The notes beneath the pieces are model-generated. The model did not search any database and was not told the DNA's origin. It saw only the letters and a program-made list of their open reading frames with translations. Shown here piece after piece: positions 29,638 to 45,412 of a stretch of 64,000 nt of DNA. The position numbers were made by a program, and so were the translations under genes. The number at the start of each line of letters is the position of its first letter. Position 1 is the stretch's first letter. Source of the stretch: Pogonophryne albipinna (taxonomy: Eukaryota; Chordata; Actinopteri; Perciformes; Artedidraconidae); assembly GCA_028583405.1 (NCBI GenBank), contig CM053252.1, forward strand, positions 34,227,196 through 34,291,195, given 5' to 3'.

Positions 29638-33499
<3,862 letters not shown>

Positions 33500-34226
33500 A
33501 TAGTATGTTTTACCAGTCAATAACCCTGAACCGAACAAGGCCTGAAGTAGTTTTGTTGAGTAAGCACTTGCAATGCAAGTGTGTCACGGGTGAGGAATAT
33601 TCAAAATAGGAGATATTAATAATATATTTCATTTGTGATTTCTGTTAACTCATTATGTTCCTGCTAGTCCCCTAATAAACATAATGTGGATGTAGTGTGA
33701 AACTTACAGTATATGTGTGCCCCTGTCTGTTTAATTTGGAGTTTGGACAGCTTCTACTGGCACAGGTGCATATCATTTACTACTAACAATAGGATTGTAG
33801 TTTCAACCGTTCATCGTCATGGTCTATAGTGGCAGCAGTAGTACAGTATTACAGACTTCTATAGTACACAAATAGTCTAGTGATAGTTTTCTATGGGTAC
33901 ATTGCATACAGGAAACATAAATAGGTTATTCTGCATACTTCCTCTGCGTTCCTTTTTAAAAAAAAAACACTTCTGGTAACTGGAACTTGATTACTGCTTC
34001 ATATTTGCTCTACAAAATGGTGTCAATGTGTCTCCAGTGCTGGCCTGAATCCTCCTTATTTTCAGCTAGATTCTAAAAATGTTGCTAGGTTTCATAACTC
34101 TTTAATATATTTATAATTTCTCTTGTCTCTTGAGACTTTTTCGTTTTATGTCAAGGGACCAACATCAAAAACCGTTGTATGTAGAGTTTTACATGCCTCC
34201 CAAGCTAGTATTTCTTCAGGTTTTTA

Positions 34227-34583
<357 letters not shown>

Positions 34584-34769
34584 TTATATCGTCACTTTTA
34601 CAGTTTGTGATTTTTTTACTAGAATATTTAATGTGAAGTTTTTGCTTACATACTACATTTGCTGGAGCTAAACTCACAAAATAAGACCAGGTTTTATATT
34701 TATATTTTCTATGAATCAAGAAGGAAAGTATTTGAATGGCATGTTGTCTTCAACATATGTGGAAAAGTG

Positions 34770-35210
34770 GAAGTCTTTGTGTTTTCCCTTTGTTGTAGTG
34801 TGTCATAAAGGTTTTTTGCATGCAAATGGTCTGTAAAGGCTAAAACCCCAAACTCCCCTCCAGAGGGAGTTTCTCTTCCACACAATCCCCCCTCCCCACG
34901 CCGGAAACGCCACCATTGGAATATGTGTTTACTTCGGTAACATAGTGACATCACTATGTTAACACTCACGTTTCAATTGGCTAGCGCTTCAACACATTGT
35001 ACGTAATAGGCTAATGGCGGGACATCTCTAAGAGGCTGACCAATCTAAACAGAGCCGGGCCGCTAACCAATCAGAGCAGACCGGGCTCTGGTTTCAGACA
35101 GACGGTGAAAAGAGGTGCAGTGTGAGAAAAATAAATCACTTTTTTAAACATGTCACAGTAGAGGTACAAAATATAAATATGAACCTGAAAAATACCATAA
35201 TAGGGCCCCT
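34770..35210. mobile_element. TTAA-type MITE (copy 2, inverted relative to 5462-5800)
   Basis: The right end CATAATAGGGCCCC is followed by TTTAA at 35210-35214. Inside are GGTGAAAAGAGG, CTCTGGTTTCAGACAGA and CTAACCAATCAGAGCAGA blocks, the reverse complements of the 5462-5800 copy. A symmetrical GGTAACATAGTGACATCACTATGTTAAC stretch lies at 34936-34963. The left boundary is approximate. Confidence 0.7.
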
Positions 35211-35214
35211 TTAA

Positions 35215-37792
35215 ATATCAATATCCTTGCCGAGTCTTTAACTAGTTTCATCTTACAAAGGTGATACAGTGTAATACAATCATTTGAAAATTGAACGATT
35301 AGGGTCACTAACACACACTTACATGCTTTAATTCCCAAGTACATTGTAATTGATCAATAGTTAACATAACTAATCCAAAAATGTATAGAATAACAATTCG
35401 TTTTTTTTTAATAATCTAACATTTTGAGAAAACTAAAATATCTACTTTTTTTCCTGGCAAAGTTGACCAAAATACTCTAAATCATGCCAGGGTGTTGACA
35501 CTAGTAAACCGATACACAGTCAGGCCAACCAAAATATTTAAACTGTATTTAGCTCCAGCGGCTCTCACAAAGAGAGCAAACACTTCCAACTGCGCAGAGC
35601 AAAGGCTAGACAGCATGACAGAATTACTGTGCATTTAAAACAAACAAACCAACCCATTAAAACAAAGCCAGCCATCATTTGTCGTTGTCATAAAATGCAG
35701 CCTTCATTGCATGATAGCGTGTGGTTAAAAGGAGGGTTTGAGTCGTGTGCTTCATCGAGGACAGACACGACGATGATTGTCAGTAAAAGAGAACATCCAT
35801 GTATTCAGACATCCGCGTATGGTCATGGGTGTGTGTGTACACACTTAGATTCACCCCCACAGTGTAACCCCCACTGACAGGCCCATTAATTTGGTCTAAT
35901 TTTATTTAAGGTCATCAAACTACAGAAATGATAGGCCTCCACCATAAACAACATGCTCAACAAACCACACCACAACAAACCCAGATCCAAACTAGCTCAG
36001 TTAGGAAAAGCACAGCACAGCTTTTCAAGTGCATCCCGAAATCTTTAGCAGAAGCTTTGAGATGTAACAACCTTAGATTGGGGCAGTAACTCAAACCGTT
36101 GGAAACACATCACTTATAGAGTGTAAGACTTGTAAGAAAAAATATGCAAACATAAGTATTTTTGACAACTCCCTGACATAAATTATATTAAAGTAATTAG
36201 TACTTTTCCTCCAAGTTTTTCCCCCATGGAATTTTTTATGCGAAGGCTACAGTAGGTTTTAATTAGTGGCCGGGCTTTATTGGGTGGCATGTCAAATGTG
36301 AAAAGAGGAGGCTGACATGGCATGAGATTAAAAGATTTAGCAACACATGCGAGGGAGATGGAAACACTCCCTCTCTTGAAAGAAAAAGCCTAAAAGTTTT
36401 GCACATTCATTCAGAATTAAGAGTTTTTCAAAGTTTTGTACTGGGGAAGAGTTATATTTAAAGATGATGAAGAGGTGGAATGAGGGAGGTGGCTGAGCGA
36501 TGGGGTTATGCAGATTGTCGTACGGTAGGTTGAAGGAGGAGAGAAGAAGAGAAGCCAAGTGAAGTGTGCATTAAGACAGTGGTTAGCTATTCATGTTGTA
36601 TCAGAGCGACCAGAAAGCCAGAGAGCTATGGCCCAGGGCCTGTAAACTCTTGAAAACCCACGCCCCAAACGAGGTGCCAAGCCACAAGAAGCATTTGCGT
36701 CAACTGGGAATACAGAGAAAAAAGGGACGGGGCCCTTCTAATTATAGAGTCTGGAAACGGAAGCGCAGGGTGATTAGGAGTTGAGGCGCTGTGGTCTGTT
36801 TATCTCTCGAACCCTCTATCCCCCACACTCCACTCTTTCTCTTTCTTCCTTCTTTCTGTGTTTTGGTCGGGCCCTGCCCACCCAGTGGCTGGAGAGTCTG
36901 GCCGCTTGGTTTCTGACGGACGAGACATGGCCGCTGTGTCCTGGCAGGGGCCGGCTTTTCTCTTTTTCTGCTGATGGTGGTGGAGTCTGGGCTCCAAAAA
37001 AGCTGGGGAGCTTTGTGTGTGCGATTGCCTGAGGACTGGGGCTTTTGTGGCCTTGTTGAAATACAGAGGCCCTCGCCGAGAGGCGTCAGTCGGTGAGCCC
37101 GCAGGATGGCCAAATTAAAAAGTAGCTGAGCCGCCCGGCGGGTGAAAATAGAGGGTTTCAGGAAAACCAGAGGCTGGCTGGAGCAGGGTTTGACACGTCC
37201 TATTTATAACACCTTGTCCCAGGGGCTACAGTGTTATTTACGATGTTTTAGTACAAAAATTGCTGGCACAAGCACTTAGACATGCGCTAAACTGGAAGGG
37301 ATGACCTCTAATTTGCCATGTGTGCGAGACATGCATTTGAATGGGACATGAGGGAAGTGATATAATCATTTCCATAAATATCTGCTTTCTGTTTTTTTTT
37401 TCCCCCAAAAAATATTTTCTTTTGCTGCAGGCTTTGCTGTCCCATCTCTGACCATCCAAACAGAAAACATCTGCTCAATCCCATTAATAGTGGGAGGATG
37501 TTTCATTTACAAAGTGGTTGGGATAGCTTTATTCTCGACAAAGGCAGATGGGACCAGGGAGTGGGAGTGGGAGAGAGAGAGAGCGCGAGCAAAGCAGAGG
37601 AATAAGTGGAGAGAGCAACAAAGAGGGCCATGATTTCCCTACTTGGCAACACAAAAGGCCACAACAAAACTAGTCCACTTTTTAATTAACAACACTAGGC
37701 CCAAAAAAACCTTTGAAAATCTGAAAAAAATCTAAAACTATAACCATGTGGAAGGCATAAAGCTCAAAAGATGAAGTACTTGTGGGACTTAC
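35215..37792. other. bcas3 intron with a conserved-looking block
   Basis: Unique sequence. 36590-37140 is GC-richer and repeat-free and is listed separately. No gene was recognised. Confidence 0.45.
36590..37140. promoter_or_regulatory. candidate intronic enhancer (unproven)
   Basis: Balanced to GC-rich, transposon-free block in an AT-rich intron. Frames on both strands (36742-37113, 36781-37032) have no recognisable domains. A regulatory role is inferred only from composition and locus context. Confidence 0.2.
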
Positions 37793-37881
37793 TGTTACCG
37801 GGAGGAATAAACTTCAGAGCAAATGAGCCCAATGCACAAATGAAAGAGTATCCATCGTAAGAAGAAGCTTTGTCTTCAGAG
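37793..37881 (-). other. orphan exon-like segment on bcas3 strand
   Basis: Read on the minus strand, 89 bp sit between a strong acceptor (pyrimidine tract TCCTGTCTTTCCCCC then CAG) and a strong donor ACA/GTAAGT. The open frame contains SEDKASSYDGYSF and FALKFIPPGN. It would take one base from a preceding codon and leave one base, the phase needed by the bcas3 exon at 34386-34519. The residues do not match the propeller strand I would expect there. It could be an alternative exon, a decayed exon or chance. Confidence 0.3.
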
Positions 37882-38725
37882 CTGCCAGGTTTGGGGGAAA
37901 GACAGGACTTTTTGTGGCTGTATGTATTTACACATAAGATAGGCATATACAATACAGATTAATGTTATATTCTAAGAACACAAATAACCAAAGTGTTACT
38001 TCGATCACCTAACAGTTAACAATCAGACATTATACAATGTGTCTCCCGACGTCCATCCACTTACCAACAACTCTCTACTATAATGCTTTACTTTCTAATT
38101 TTCTTTGATCACTATACAAAAAAAAATCCTGTAGAATGAAGCAGCATCTGTAGTGACAAAGATCAGAAAGACAGCAAACATCTTGCCTGTCCTAAAATCC
38201 CATCATGGGATGCCTGTTCTTTTTTTTTATTTGATATTAGCATCCTTTTATTAGTCTTTAAATCACTTCACATACTAGCACCTGAATTATTTTCAGATTT
38301 ATGCTCACTATAGATCACTCAGGTTCTCTGACACTGATTCTTTCATTGATTTCAAAGGTGAGGACAAAGACGTATAAGGAGGAAGTTGCCAGGCCCTCGC
38401 TTCTGGAATAGCTCTGTATATGTACAGTAAGTTACTATTGCTGAACCTAAATTAGTTCTTTTTTAAATAATTGCCAAATTTCCTAGTCAAAAGCAATGAA
38501 TTTGTTGTTGAAGAAACAATAAGAAAATGGCAAATATAAACCAGAACTATTATTGATATGGTTGTTATACAATTTTGGCAACGATTGAGCTATCGGACAC
38601 TTGAAAAAACTTGTTTGTGCTCGATGGTCATTATAGTATGTACCTCTATTAATGTTACTTATTTAACTCAAATGTATATGTTTGTAACTTTTCTGCAGGC
38701 ATAAATGCTGATACCAATGTATTTG
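37882..38725. other. bcas3 intron
   Basis: AT-rich unique sequence. Nothing recognised. Confidence 0.5.
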
Positions 38726-38744
38726 TTATCCAGTTAAGCCCCAT

Positions 38745-38762
38745 GCCCCCGGTACCGGGGGC
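38745..38762. other. perfect 18-bp palindrome near left end
   Basis: GCCCCCGGTACCGGGGGC is fully self-complementary. It sits 15 bp inside the putative left terminus and is absent from the right terminus. Confidence 0.85.
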
Positions 38763-39099
38763 AAAACGCAACATCTTGCAAGAAACAGCGTCTGAGGGCT
38801 TCTTAACATTTAACAAACTATGAATGTGTCATACCCACTTAACGGGAAGAAACTCAGCTATCAGAGAATATTAACAATTTTTAGCTAAACGAAACACAAG
38901 GGTAATAACAAGCCTCTGAATTAGCCCTGAGCGAAAAAAGGCACTTAGCACAGAACTCACGGTAGAAATACTTTTTTACTTATCGGATCTGCACAAACAA
39001 GATATCAGCTAGCAAGCTGAGATTCCACAGATTCTATAGGTATAAGTATCATCACTGTGTGATCAAAACTCGCGGCAGGGGAAGCAAACCCAGACAACT

Positions 39100-39330
39100 A
39101 GTGATGGCAGTTTGACACTGAAGCTTCGATACGTGCTTCAAAACCTGGTTTTCCTATTCCATAGAAGCAGTGCTTCGAAGCTTGCTTCAAGTCACGTGAC
39201 ATATGACGTCAGAAGCAGCAACTGCTTCATTTTCTGAATGAATCAACTCACTGGTTCGCCATCCAATCAGGTGATTCAATGCACTGCCTCGTCTCGATTC
39301 TGACAGGTGACAGATTGAAACAGTTTCGAA
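39100..39330. mobile_element. hAT-like fragment with TAGTGATGG end
   Basis: CTAGTGATGGCAGTTTGACACTGAAGC followed by repeated GCTTC/GAAGC words resembles the left end of a fish hAT-type family. No right end or target duplicate was found. Confidence 0.35.
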
Positions 39331-39554
39331 TTTGAGCACTTCAACACTTTATAACCGCTCTAAACAATGCGCAATGTGTGGGTTGTTTTCCTAGTTTGTG
39401 TTGTTGCTGTTGAGTTGTTGTTGCATTTGTATTGGATCATTATAGAGCAAGCCAGGAAGAAAGATAGGTTGTTCTGGCTCGGGAAACACTTCAAAATGTG
39501 GAGAAGTTTTGAACAAAAAGACAATTATGAGTATTAAAAGAAAAGTTCAACAGT

Positions 39555-39640
39555 TTAAAGAATATATAGCCCAGTGGATAGAGCGAGCGGCCCACATAGG
39601 GCGACATCCTCCGTGCAACTGGTTCAAATCCTGGAATGGA
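39555..39640 (+). repeat. tRNA-derived SINE head
   Basis: A-box-like AGCCCAGTGGATAGAGCG and B box TGGTTCAAATCCTGG. Truncated. Confidence 0.55.
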
Positions 39641-39896
39641 TGAACTTTTAATCATTGCCCGCTTTTCAACTTTAATACTATAATTGATAAAAGGCCCTCT
39701 CTTTCTGATCAAAAGTTGTGTTCAATGGCATTAAAACGCATACAACGCTGCTGAAGGTTAATCCAATGTCTCTGTGTCACTTTGAAATGATTACTGATAA
39801 TCCATCTTCAAATATATGGCAAAAACTGAGTTTTCATATATAGCTGCTATGATAGCTACGAGAGTGTATGACAACTTCTGGGTTTGGGCATAGAGC

Positions 39897-40040
39897 CGAA
39901 GTCCCTCCCTTTCCGGTGGACCTCCATGGGACCTTATTTCGGAAAAATGATGTATTGAAGTCAATGGCGAGAGAACATTTTTCTTTCAATCCCGTTTGAA
40001 TTGTGCCACGAATTACACATCTGATGTTTGTCAATTTAAA
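39897..40040. repeat. inverted repeat arm, left
   Basis: It starts CGAAGTCCCTCCCTTTCC and contains TGTATTGAAGTCAATGGCGAG and GAATTGTGCCA. The reverse complement at 49862-50008 matches at roughly 85 percent by eye. Confidence 0.8.
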
Positions 40041-40216
40041 AAAAGAAGCTCATATCTTCCTCTCTGACCGGCCACCGGACCGCCGTGGAGAATTGATGAC
40101 ATCCAAGCCGAGAGTCCAGAGCAAAGTTTCCCGGTGAGTGAGTGGAGGAGAGCTAGCTGCTAACGGAGCTAACAGTAGTCGAGGAGAGCTAGCTGCTAAC
40201 GGAGCTTACAGAAGTG

Positions 40217-41623
40217 AGCTACATACAGAAATGAATCTTCCACGAAAACCAAAGTTGGCCATGGAGTGACACAGGGCTCAGTGCTCAGACCTATTTTGTT
40301 CACATTATACATGCTTCCGTTGCAATATTATAAGGAATCATTCTGTAAACTTTCATTGTTATTCGGATGATACTCAACTATATTTATCAATCAAGCCTGA
40401 TGAAATTAATCATCTAAATAAAATTCAAGACTGCCTCAAGGACTTAAAAACGTGGATGACCTTACATTTGTTGATGTTAAACACGACCAAAACTGAAGTT
40501 ATTGTACTTGGCCCGAAGAATCTATGAAACAAATTATCTAAAGATATACTAACTATGGATAGCATTCATTTGGCCTCCAGTGAGACTGTACTGAATCTTG
40601 GTGTTATATTTGATCAGGATTTATCCTTTAACGCCCACATAAAATCAATTTCAAGGACCGCCTACTTCCATCTACGTAACATTGCAAAAATCAGGCATAT
40701 CTTGCCTCAAAACGATGCAGAGAAACTAGTCCATGCATTTGTTACTTCAAGGCTGGATTATTGTAACTCTTTATTATCAGGGTGTACCAAGAAGTCAGTC
40801 AAGTCGCTTCAGCTGATTCAAAATGCTGCAGCTCGTGTACTAACCAGAGTTAGTTATATATATAGAGTTATACCCTACTGTCCTACTAGGGCATTGCATT
40901 CCAAGAATGCAGGGTTGTTGGTTGTTCCTAGAGTCTCTAAAAGTACAATGGGAGCCAGACACCCTATCCGTTTTTAAGAGTGCACTTAAGACCTTCCTTT
41001 TTGATAAAACTTATAGTTAGGGCTGATTAGATTCAGCCCCTAGTTTTGCTGATATATGCTTAGTTTGTCGGGGGACATCTTACTTCTTCCTTCTCTCTGT
41101 CTATACCTGTGTACTCTCATGTTCCGATTAACCCAGCTTCCCCAAATTTGTTTATTTTTGGTGTCTATATACGCCGGGATCCGGAGTCATGGATGATCAT
41201 GCGGTCCTGTGTCCTGGATCGCGAGCACTGGATCTTGAGTCGTGGCTGTGGTCCTGGATCATAAGTCCTGGATGGATATCCTCGTGGATTCATCTTCCTA
41301 TTATACACACATGCATTTCCAAACATTTGGACTACCTATGTTGCAAATGTATTATCTTTTCAATTTACACACGGCATCTATTGCACGTCTGTCCGTCCTG
41401 GGAGAGGGATCCCTCCTCTGTTGCTCTCCCTGAGGTTTCTCCCATTTTTCCCTTTAAACTGTGGGTTTTCTCCGGAAGTTTTTCCTTGTACGATGTGAGG
41501 GTCTAAGGACAAAGGGTGTCGTATTGTCATACTGATATTCTGTACAAACTGTGAAGTCCACTGAGACAAATGTAACATTTGTGATATTGGGCTATATAAA
41601 TAAACATTGATTGATTGATTGAA
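40217..41623 (+). mobile_element. L2-family LINE, 5'-truncated, internally deleted
   Basis: It begins inside the reverse transcriptase (GVTQGSVLRPILFTLYMLP frame at about 40250-40320) and passes through CYSDDTQLY, the YxDD catalytic region. It ends in the L2 3' tail GGGCTATATAAATAAACATTGATTGATTGATT. A GAAGTG duplication at both ends is possible. It is closely related to the copy at 63075-64000. Confidence 0.88.
40555..40977 (+). pseudogene. L2 reverse transcriptase C-terminal region, broken
   Basis: It encodes the post-RT domain of an L2 LINE: LGVIFDQDLSFNAHIKSI, TSRLDYCNSLLSGC and LIQNAAARVLTRV. A stop (TGA) near 40526 separates it from the preceding RT palm motif. About 130 bp of the region that follows LTRV in the 63154-63993 copy are missing and replaced by a TATATATA stretch near 40856. 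The frame therefore closes early after PRVSKSTMGAR. It is a dead copy. The intact frame would act as target-primed reverse transcriptase in the nucleus (family knowledge). Confidence 0.85.
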
Positions 41624-41795
41624 GTGGAGGAGAGCTAGCTGCTAACGGAGCTAACAGGAGTGGAGGAGAGCTAGCTGCTAACGGAGCGAACAGCTCCGGA
41701 AAGAGCTGACAATCGGACAAATCTCCCCGTAGTGAAAACAACAACAAAACATCCCGGCAAATAATCCAAAACAGAAGAAACACGAGCAAGAGAAT

Positions 41796-42110
41796 AGCCG
41801 GGTTCACACCAAGTACTTTGCCGTACTTAGTTCCCAGCACTTAGTTCCCAGCACTTAGTTCCCCTATGGAACTAAGAGCCAATCGCGTTCACACCGGAAT
41901 AAATTCCCTGAGGGAAGATTACGCAAATGAGCCGCTGACGTCACTTCGTCTTCTTACTTCTGCTTTGGGTTTACTGGCAGGCCGCAAACAACTTCACGGC
42001 GTATACTGCCACCCGAAGTCCCCGGCCGGAAGTCCCCGGAGTTGGGGACTGGCTTCAGTAGAAGCTGCTGGGACTTCCAGCAGCTTGACGCTCGTGAACT
42101 ATCAGCAGGA
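41796..42110. mobile_element. relative of the AGGCGC long-TIR element, degraded
   Basis: It has GGGTTCACACC, repeated ACTTAGTTCCC words and GCGTTCACACCGGAATAA. Then come CTTCTGCTTTGGGTTTACTGGCAGGCCGC and CGGCGTATACTGCC, which occur inverted at 28330-28420. Termini are not clearly preserved. Confidence 0.6.
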
Positions 42111-42307
42111 GGGCGGGGGGAGCCTCGCTGCGGGGAAGCAGTGTGTGGACCTGTCAGCGAAACTTACATGATGGCGAATTTAACAAACACATTTAAATAA
42201 TTGGTTTGAACGGCATAATAACAAGGACGATCGTCCGTTCTATGATTCTCCAGAGCACACATGTTATGATATTAGGGTCATGCAGAGTGAGATGAGATCG
42301 CTGTCCC

Positions 42308-42311
<4 letters not shown>

Positions 42312-42403
<92 letters not shown>
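42312..42403. repeat. (GA)n microsatellite followed by poly-G
   Basis: About 81 bp of AG repeats followed by a run of eleven G. Confidence 0.97.
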
Positions 42404-42405
<2 letters not shown>

Positions 42406-42591
42406 GCTTGTGTGTTTGTGGAAGGTAGAGCGACAGTGAGCGAGCGTGTGTATGTTTCTGGAAGTGAAACGAGGCAGCAGAAAAACAGAGGTCTGTGATG
42501 TATTTTGTGAAACAGAAGAACAGCTAAATAAATGCAACGGCCTCCCAAGAAGAGCTCGCCTCTCTCCAGTAATTTAAGCTAAAGTGGGTTA

Positions 42592-43497
42592 TTGAACCTG
42601 AAGCTTGTTGCTTCTGCCCTGGGAGCCGACAGAGAGTCACCCCCCCCTGTTTCCTCGACTACGGTCTGGGAGCCGACGGGAAAGTTCAACACACAGATGT
42701 GCCAGGGGTTGCCGACCCCTGATCTATGCCATGAAGCACCACGAGGAAAAAGTCACCATGACTGCGTGTCTTTCAAATTTCTATGGTACTATGAGATATG
42801 TGATAATCCAAACTGCAAGTTCATCCTTGATAAAGGAAATTATGAAGACCTGAAACAGGAAATGATTGGGACAGACTGGGCACAGACCCTTGAAAACAAG
42901 TCAGCTTCAGCACAGTGGGAGACCATTGAAGAAAAAATCCTAACAAGTTGCAAGAGGCACATCCCTATGTCATCAGGAAAAAATAAGAAAAATCGCTCTA
43001 CTCCGGAATGGATAAATGATAGAGTCAAACATAAAATCAAATCAAAAAGTGCAGCTTACACCTTACAAAGGTTATCTGGTACAGAGAATGACCGTTGTTC
43101 CTATTCAAAATTGTGCATCCAAGTTAAATGGGAGTGTCGAAAAGCTAAAAGAGAGCATGAAAGAAAAATTGCAAAGGAAGCCAAAGAGAATCCGAAAGCT
43201 TTTTATAAATATGCCAGAAGCAAGCTAAAAGTCAATGCCACAGTCAGAGATCTGAAAAAGGCTGATGGCAGCCTGGCTCAAAACGACATAGACAAAGCCA
43301 ATACACTAAATTCCTTCTTTGCTAGTGTGTTCACAAAGGAGGATACCTCATCAATACCAGACTTCCAGGACCGACCATTTAATAATATACTCAATAAATT
43401 GGACTTCACATCAAAGGACATCCATAAAAAACTATCGAACTTAGATGCCTCAAAAGCATCAGGACCGGATGGCATCTATCCCAGGATCCTCAAATAA
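42592..43497 (+). pseudogene. LINE ORF2 fragment, RT N-terminal part
   Basis: Recognisable from about 42810 (ILDKGNYEDLKQEM). It contains the lysine-rich linker, PEWINDRVKHKI, NTLNSFFASVFT and the RT-0/1 motif KASGPDGIYPRILK. It ends at an in-frame TAA, after which the same frame continues to 43799 with PWKDGHVTPIFKKGD and FVQGRSCSTQLLAFLD. The upstream 70 or so codons read into unrelated sequence, so the predicted start is not real. Confidence 0.8.
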
Positions 43498-43799
43498 TTA
43501 TGTGACGGACTAGATGAACCCTTACTTACATTATTTAAAAAATCGCTTGATGAAGGTGTGGTACCACAGCCTTGGAAAGATGGTCATGTAACTCCTATAT
43601 TCAAAAAAGGTGACCGAAGCAATCCTGGAAACTATAAGCCTGTCAGCCTTACAGCAGTAGTATGTAAACTCCTTGAATCCTTAGTGCGTGATGCCGTCAT
43701 AGAACATCTTGACTCAAACAACTTATTATCAGACCGCCAACACAGCTTCGTCCAGGGCAGATCCTGTTCAACCCAGCTCCTGGCCTTCCTTGACATATA

Positions 43800-44189
43800 G
43801 GGTGTTTCTCAATCTCGAGTATGCTTGCTTGGTAGCACATGTCTTCCGAGTCACTTGCTTCAGAAGCAAGGCAATAATACTTCCTGACATTCGGAAAACA
43901 AAGAGTGGAACAAGCTAGCAAGTGTGCAGATGTGAGATATGAGAGGCCCCGCCTTACATTTTCCGCCACAGATTTGGGGAAATTGGTCCGTGCGCAAAGC
44001 ATTGTGGGGATTTTAAGACCGCGGAGTCTACACATGTGCAGCCTCAAAATGTCTCCAAACGAAGTACGCCGGGCTCGGTAGAATTCCAAGTATGCTGGAC
44101 ATTGGAACAGTACTTTGGCGGCACTCGATGATGTAGTATGCTTGAAATAGTGGCTCTGGAGCAGTTTTACTCGAGATTGAGAAACACCC
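43800..44189. mobile_element. GGGTGTTTCTCAATC MITE, copy 2, inside LINE RT
   Basis: The 390-bp element has the same termini and body as 7045-7445. It is flanked by ATA on the left and ATG on the right, consistent with a three-base duplication and one substitution. It interrupts the RT between the QGRSCSTQLLAFLD segment and the DFQKAFDTVPH catalytic segment. The reading frame on the two sides is compatible with a clean insertion. Confidence 0.9.
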
Positions 44190-44235
44190 ATGGTCTCGTA
44201 CCCTTGACGAAAGAGGAAGTCTCAATGCCATTTAT

Positions 44236-44685
44236 TTGGATTTCCAGAAAGCATTTGATACTGTACCTCACAAAAGATTACTGAAGAAGCTCTATGGGTA
44301 TGGTATCCGTGGAGACATACTCAGCTGGATCTCAGACTTTCTCAAAAAAAGGCGACAGAGAGTCTTTGTTAACGGTAAACCATCTGGATGGTGCCCAGTT
44401 CTCAGTGGAATTCCACAAGGTAGTGTCCTAGGTCCTATACTGTTTGTCGTCTATATCAACGACCTACCCGATAATGTGAGCTCAATGGTCCAGATGTTTG
44501 CAGATGATACTAAAGTCTTCAACGTAATTAAGTGTAAGGATGGTGCAGAAAAACTCCAGTCAGATCTCAGAGAAATGCTAAGATGGTCTGAGTGTTGGCA
44601 GCTCAAATTCAATGCAGCGAAGTGCAAATTAATGCACTTAGGTCTTCTGAACCCAAAATATGAGTATAATATGTGTGATAGATAA
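44236..44685 (+). pseudogene. LINE RT catalytic core fragment
   Basis: It begins at DFQKAFDTVPHKRLL (RT motif A, catalytic Asp). It runs through GIPQGSVLGPILF (motif B) and FADDTKVF (motif C, two Asp) to LKFNAAKCKLMHLG, and ends at a stop at about 44684. It is the continuation of the segment ending at 43799, cut off by the MITE. Confidence 0.88.
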
Positions 44686-44908
44686 AAAAATATAAACCTA
44701 TCTGAAACTCAGAATGAAAAGGACCTTGGTGTGAATGTTGATAATACCCTGACATTTAGTGAACATATCCATCGGGCAGCTAACAAAGCGAATGGTATCC
44801 TAGCAGTGATCCGCAGATCATACACTTATTTGGACTGATGTAGTACGTAGTTTATACACCTCTCTTGCATGGCCACTCCTCGAGTATGGGAATGTCGCCT
44901 GGTCCCCC

Positions 44909-45332
44909 ATGTACAAAAAGGATGGTGAGCTCATCGAAAAAATACAGAGAAGGGCAACAAAGCTGGTTCCAGAACTAACGGACCTAACATATCAAGAACG
45001 ACTGCGAAGTCTTAAGATCCCGAGCATGTATTATAGAAGAGCAAGGGGACATATGATCGAAGTTTTCAAATATCTCCACAACATCTACAAAACATCATGC
45101 CCACTACAACGGGATTATAACACCAGGACTCAAGTTGAATAAACCGTACTCAAGACTGACTATCCGCCACAACCTTTACAGCCTGCGTGTGGTTTACTTG
45201 TGGAATGATCTGCCAGAAAGCGTTGTCAAATCCAAGACTGTTAACTGTCTCAAGTCCCGCCTCGACTATTACTGGTCAAACATCACCTTCACATTGGACT
45301 ATGTGACTGTTGCCAACATCCATAGTATATAA
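44909..45332 (+). pseudogene. LINE C-terminal domain, frameshifted
   Basis: LIEKIQRRATKLVPEL and YQERLRSLKIPSMYYRRARG are typical of the post-RT domain. A stop and frame change near 45140 precede RHNLYSLRVVYLWNDLPE. The tail follows within 80 bp. Confidence 0.8.
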
Positions 45333-45412
45333 AGAACAGTCATCTACTTATTTATGAGCGACTAAAAGGCCCTAGGCCTACTACAGCCTTATCCTATTGA
45401 TTGATTGATTGA

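Larger units (their letters stand above)
40137..41698. repeat. ~36-bp minisatellite split by an L2 insertion
   Basis: Two units of GTGGAGGAGAGCTAGCTGC..TAACGGAGC type lie at 40139-40213 and two more at 41624-41695. The L2 copy lies between them. Confidence 0.85.
42730..45412 (+). mobile_element. non-LTR LINE (Jockey/CR1-like RT), interrupted
   Basis: It encodes an endonuclease-RT linker and a reverse transcriptase (KASGPDGIYP, PIFKKGDRSNPGNYKPVSL, GIPQGSVLGPILFVVYINDL, MFADDTKVF) and a C-terminal domain. It ends with a (TTGA)4 tail at 45397-45412. The endonuclease is missing, so the copy is 5'-truncated. A MITE splits it at 43800-44189, and stops and frameshifts occur near 43497, 44684, 44838 and 45140. 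A possible hAT right end (GGTTGCCGACCCCTG, 42707-42721) lies just upstream. Confidence 0.88.

Noticed and set aside
36742..37113. 123-codon minus-strand frame
   Set aside because: Low-complexity basic/proline-rich sequence with no splice sites that join it to bcas3 exons.
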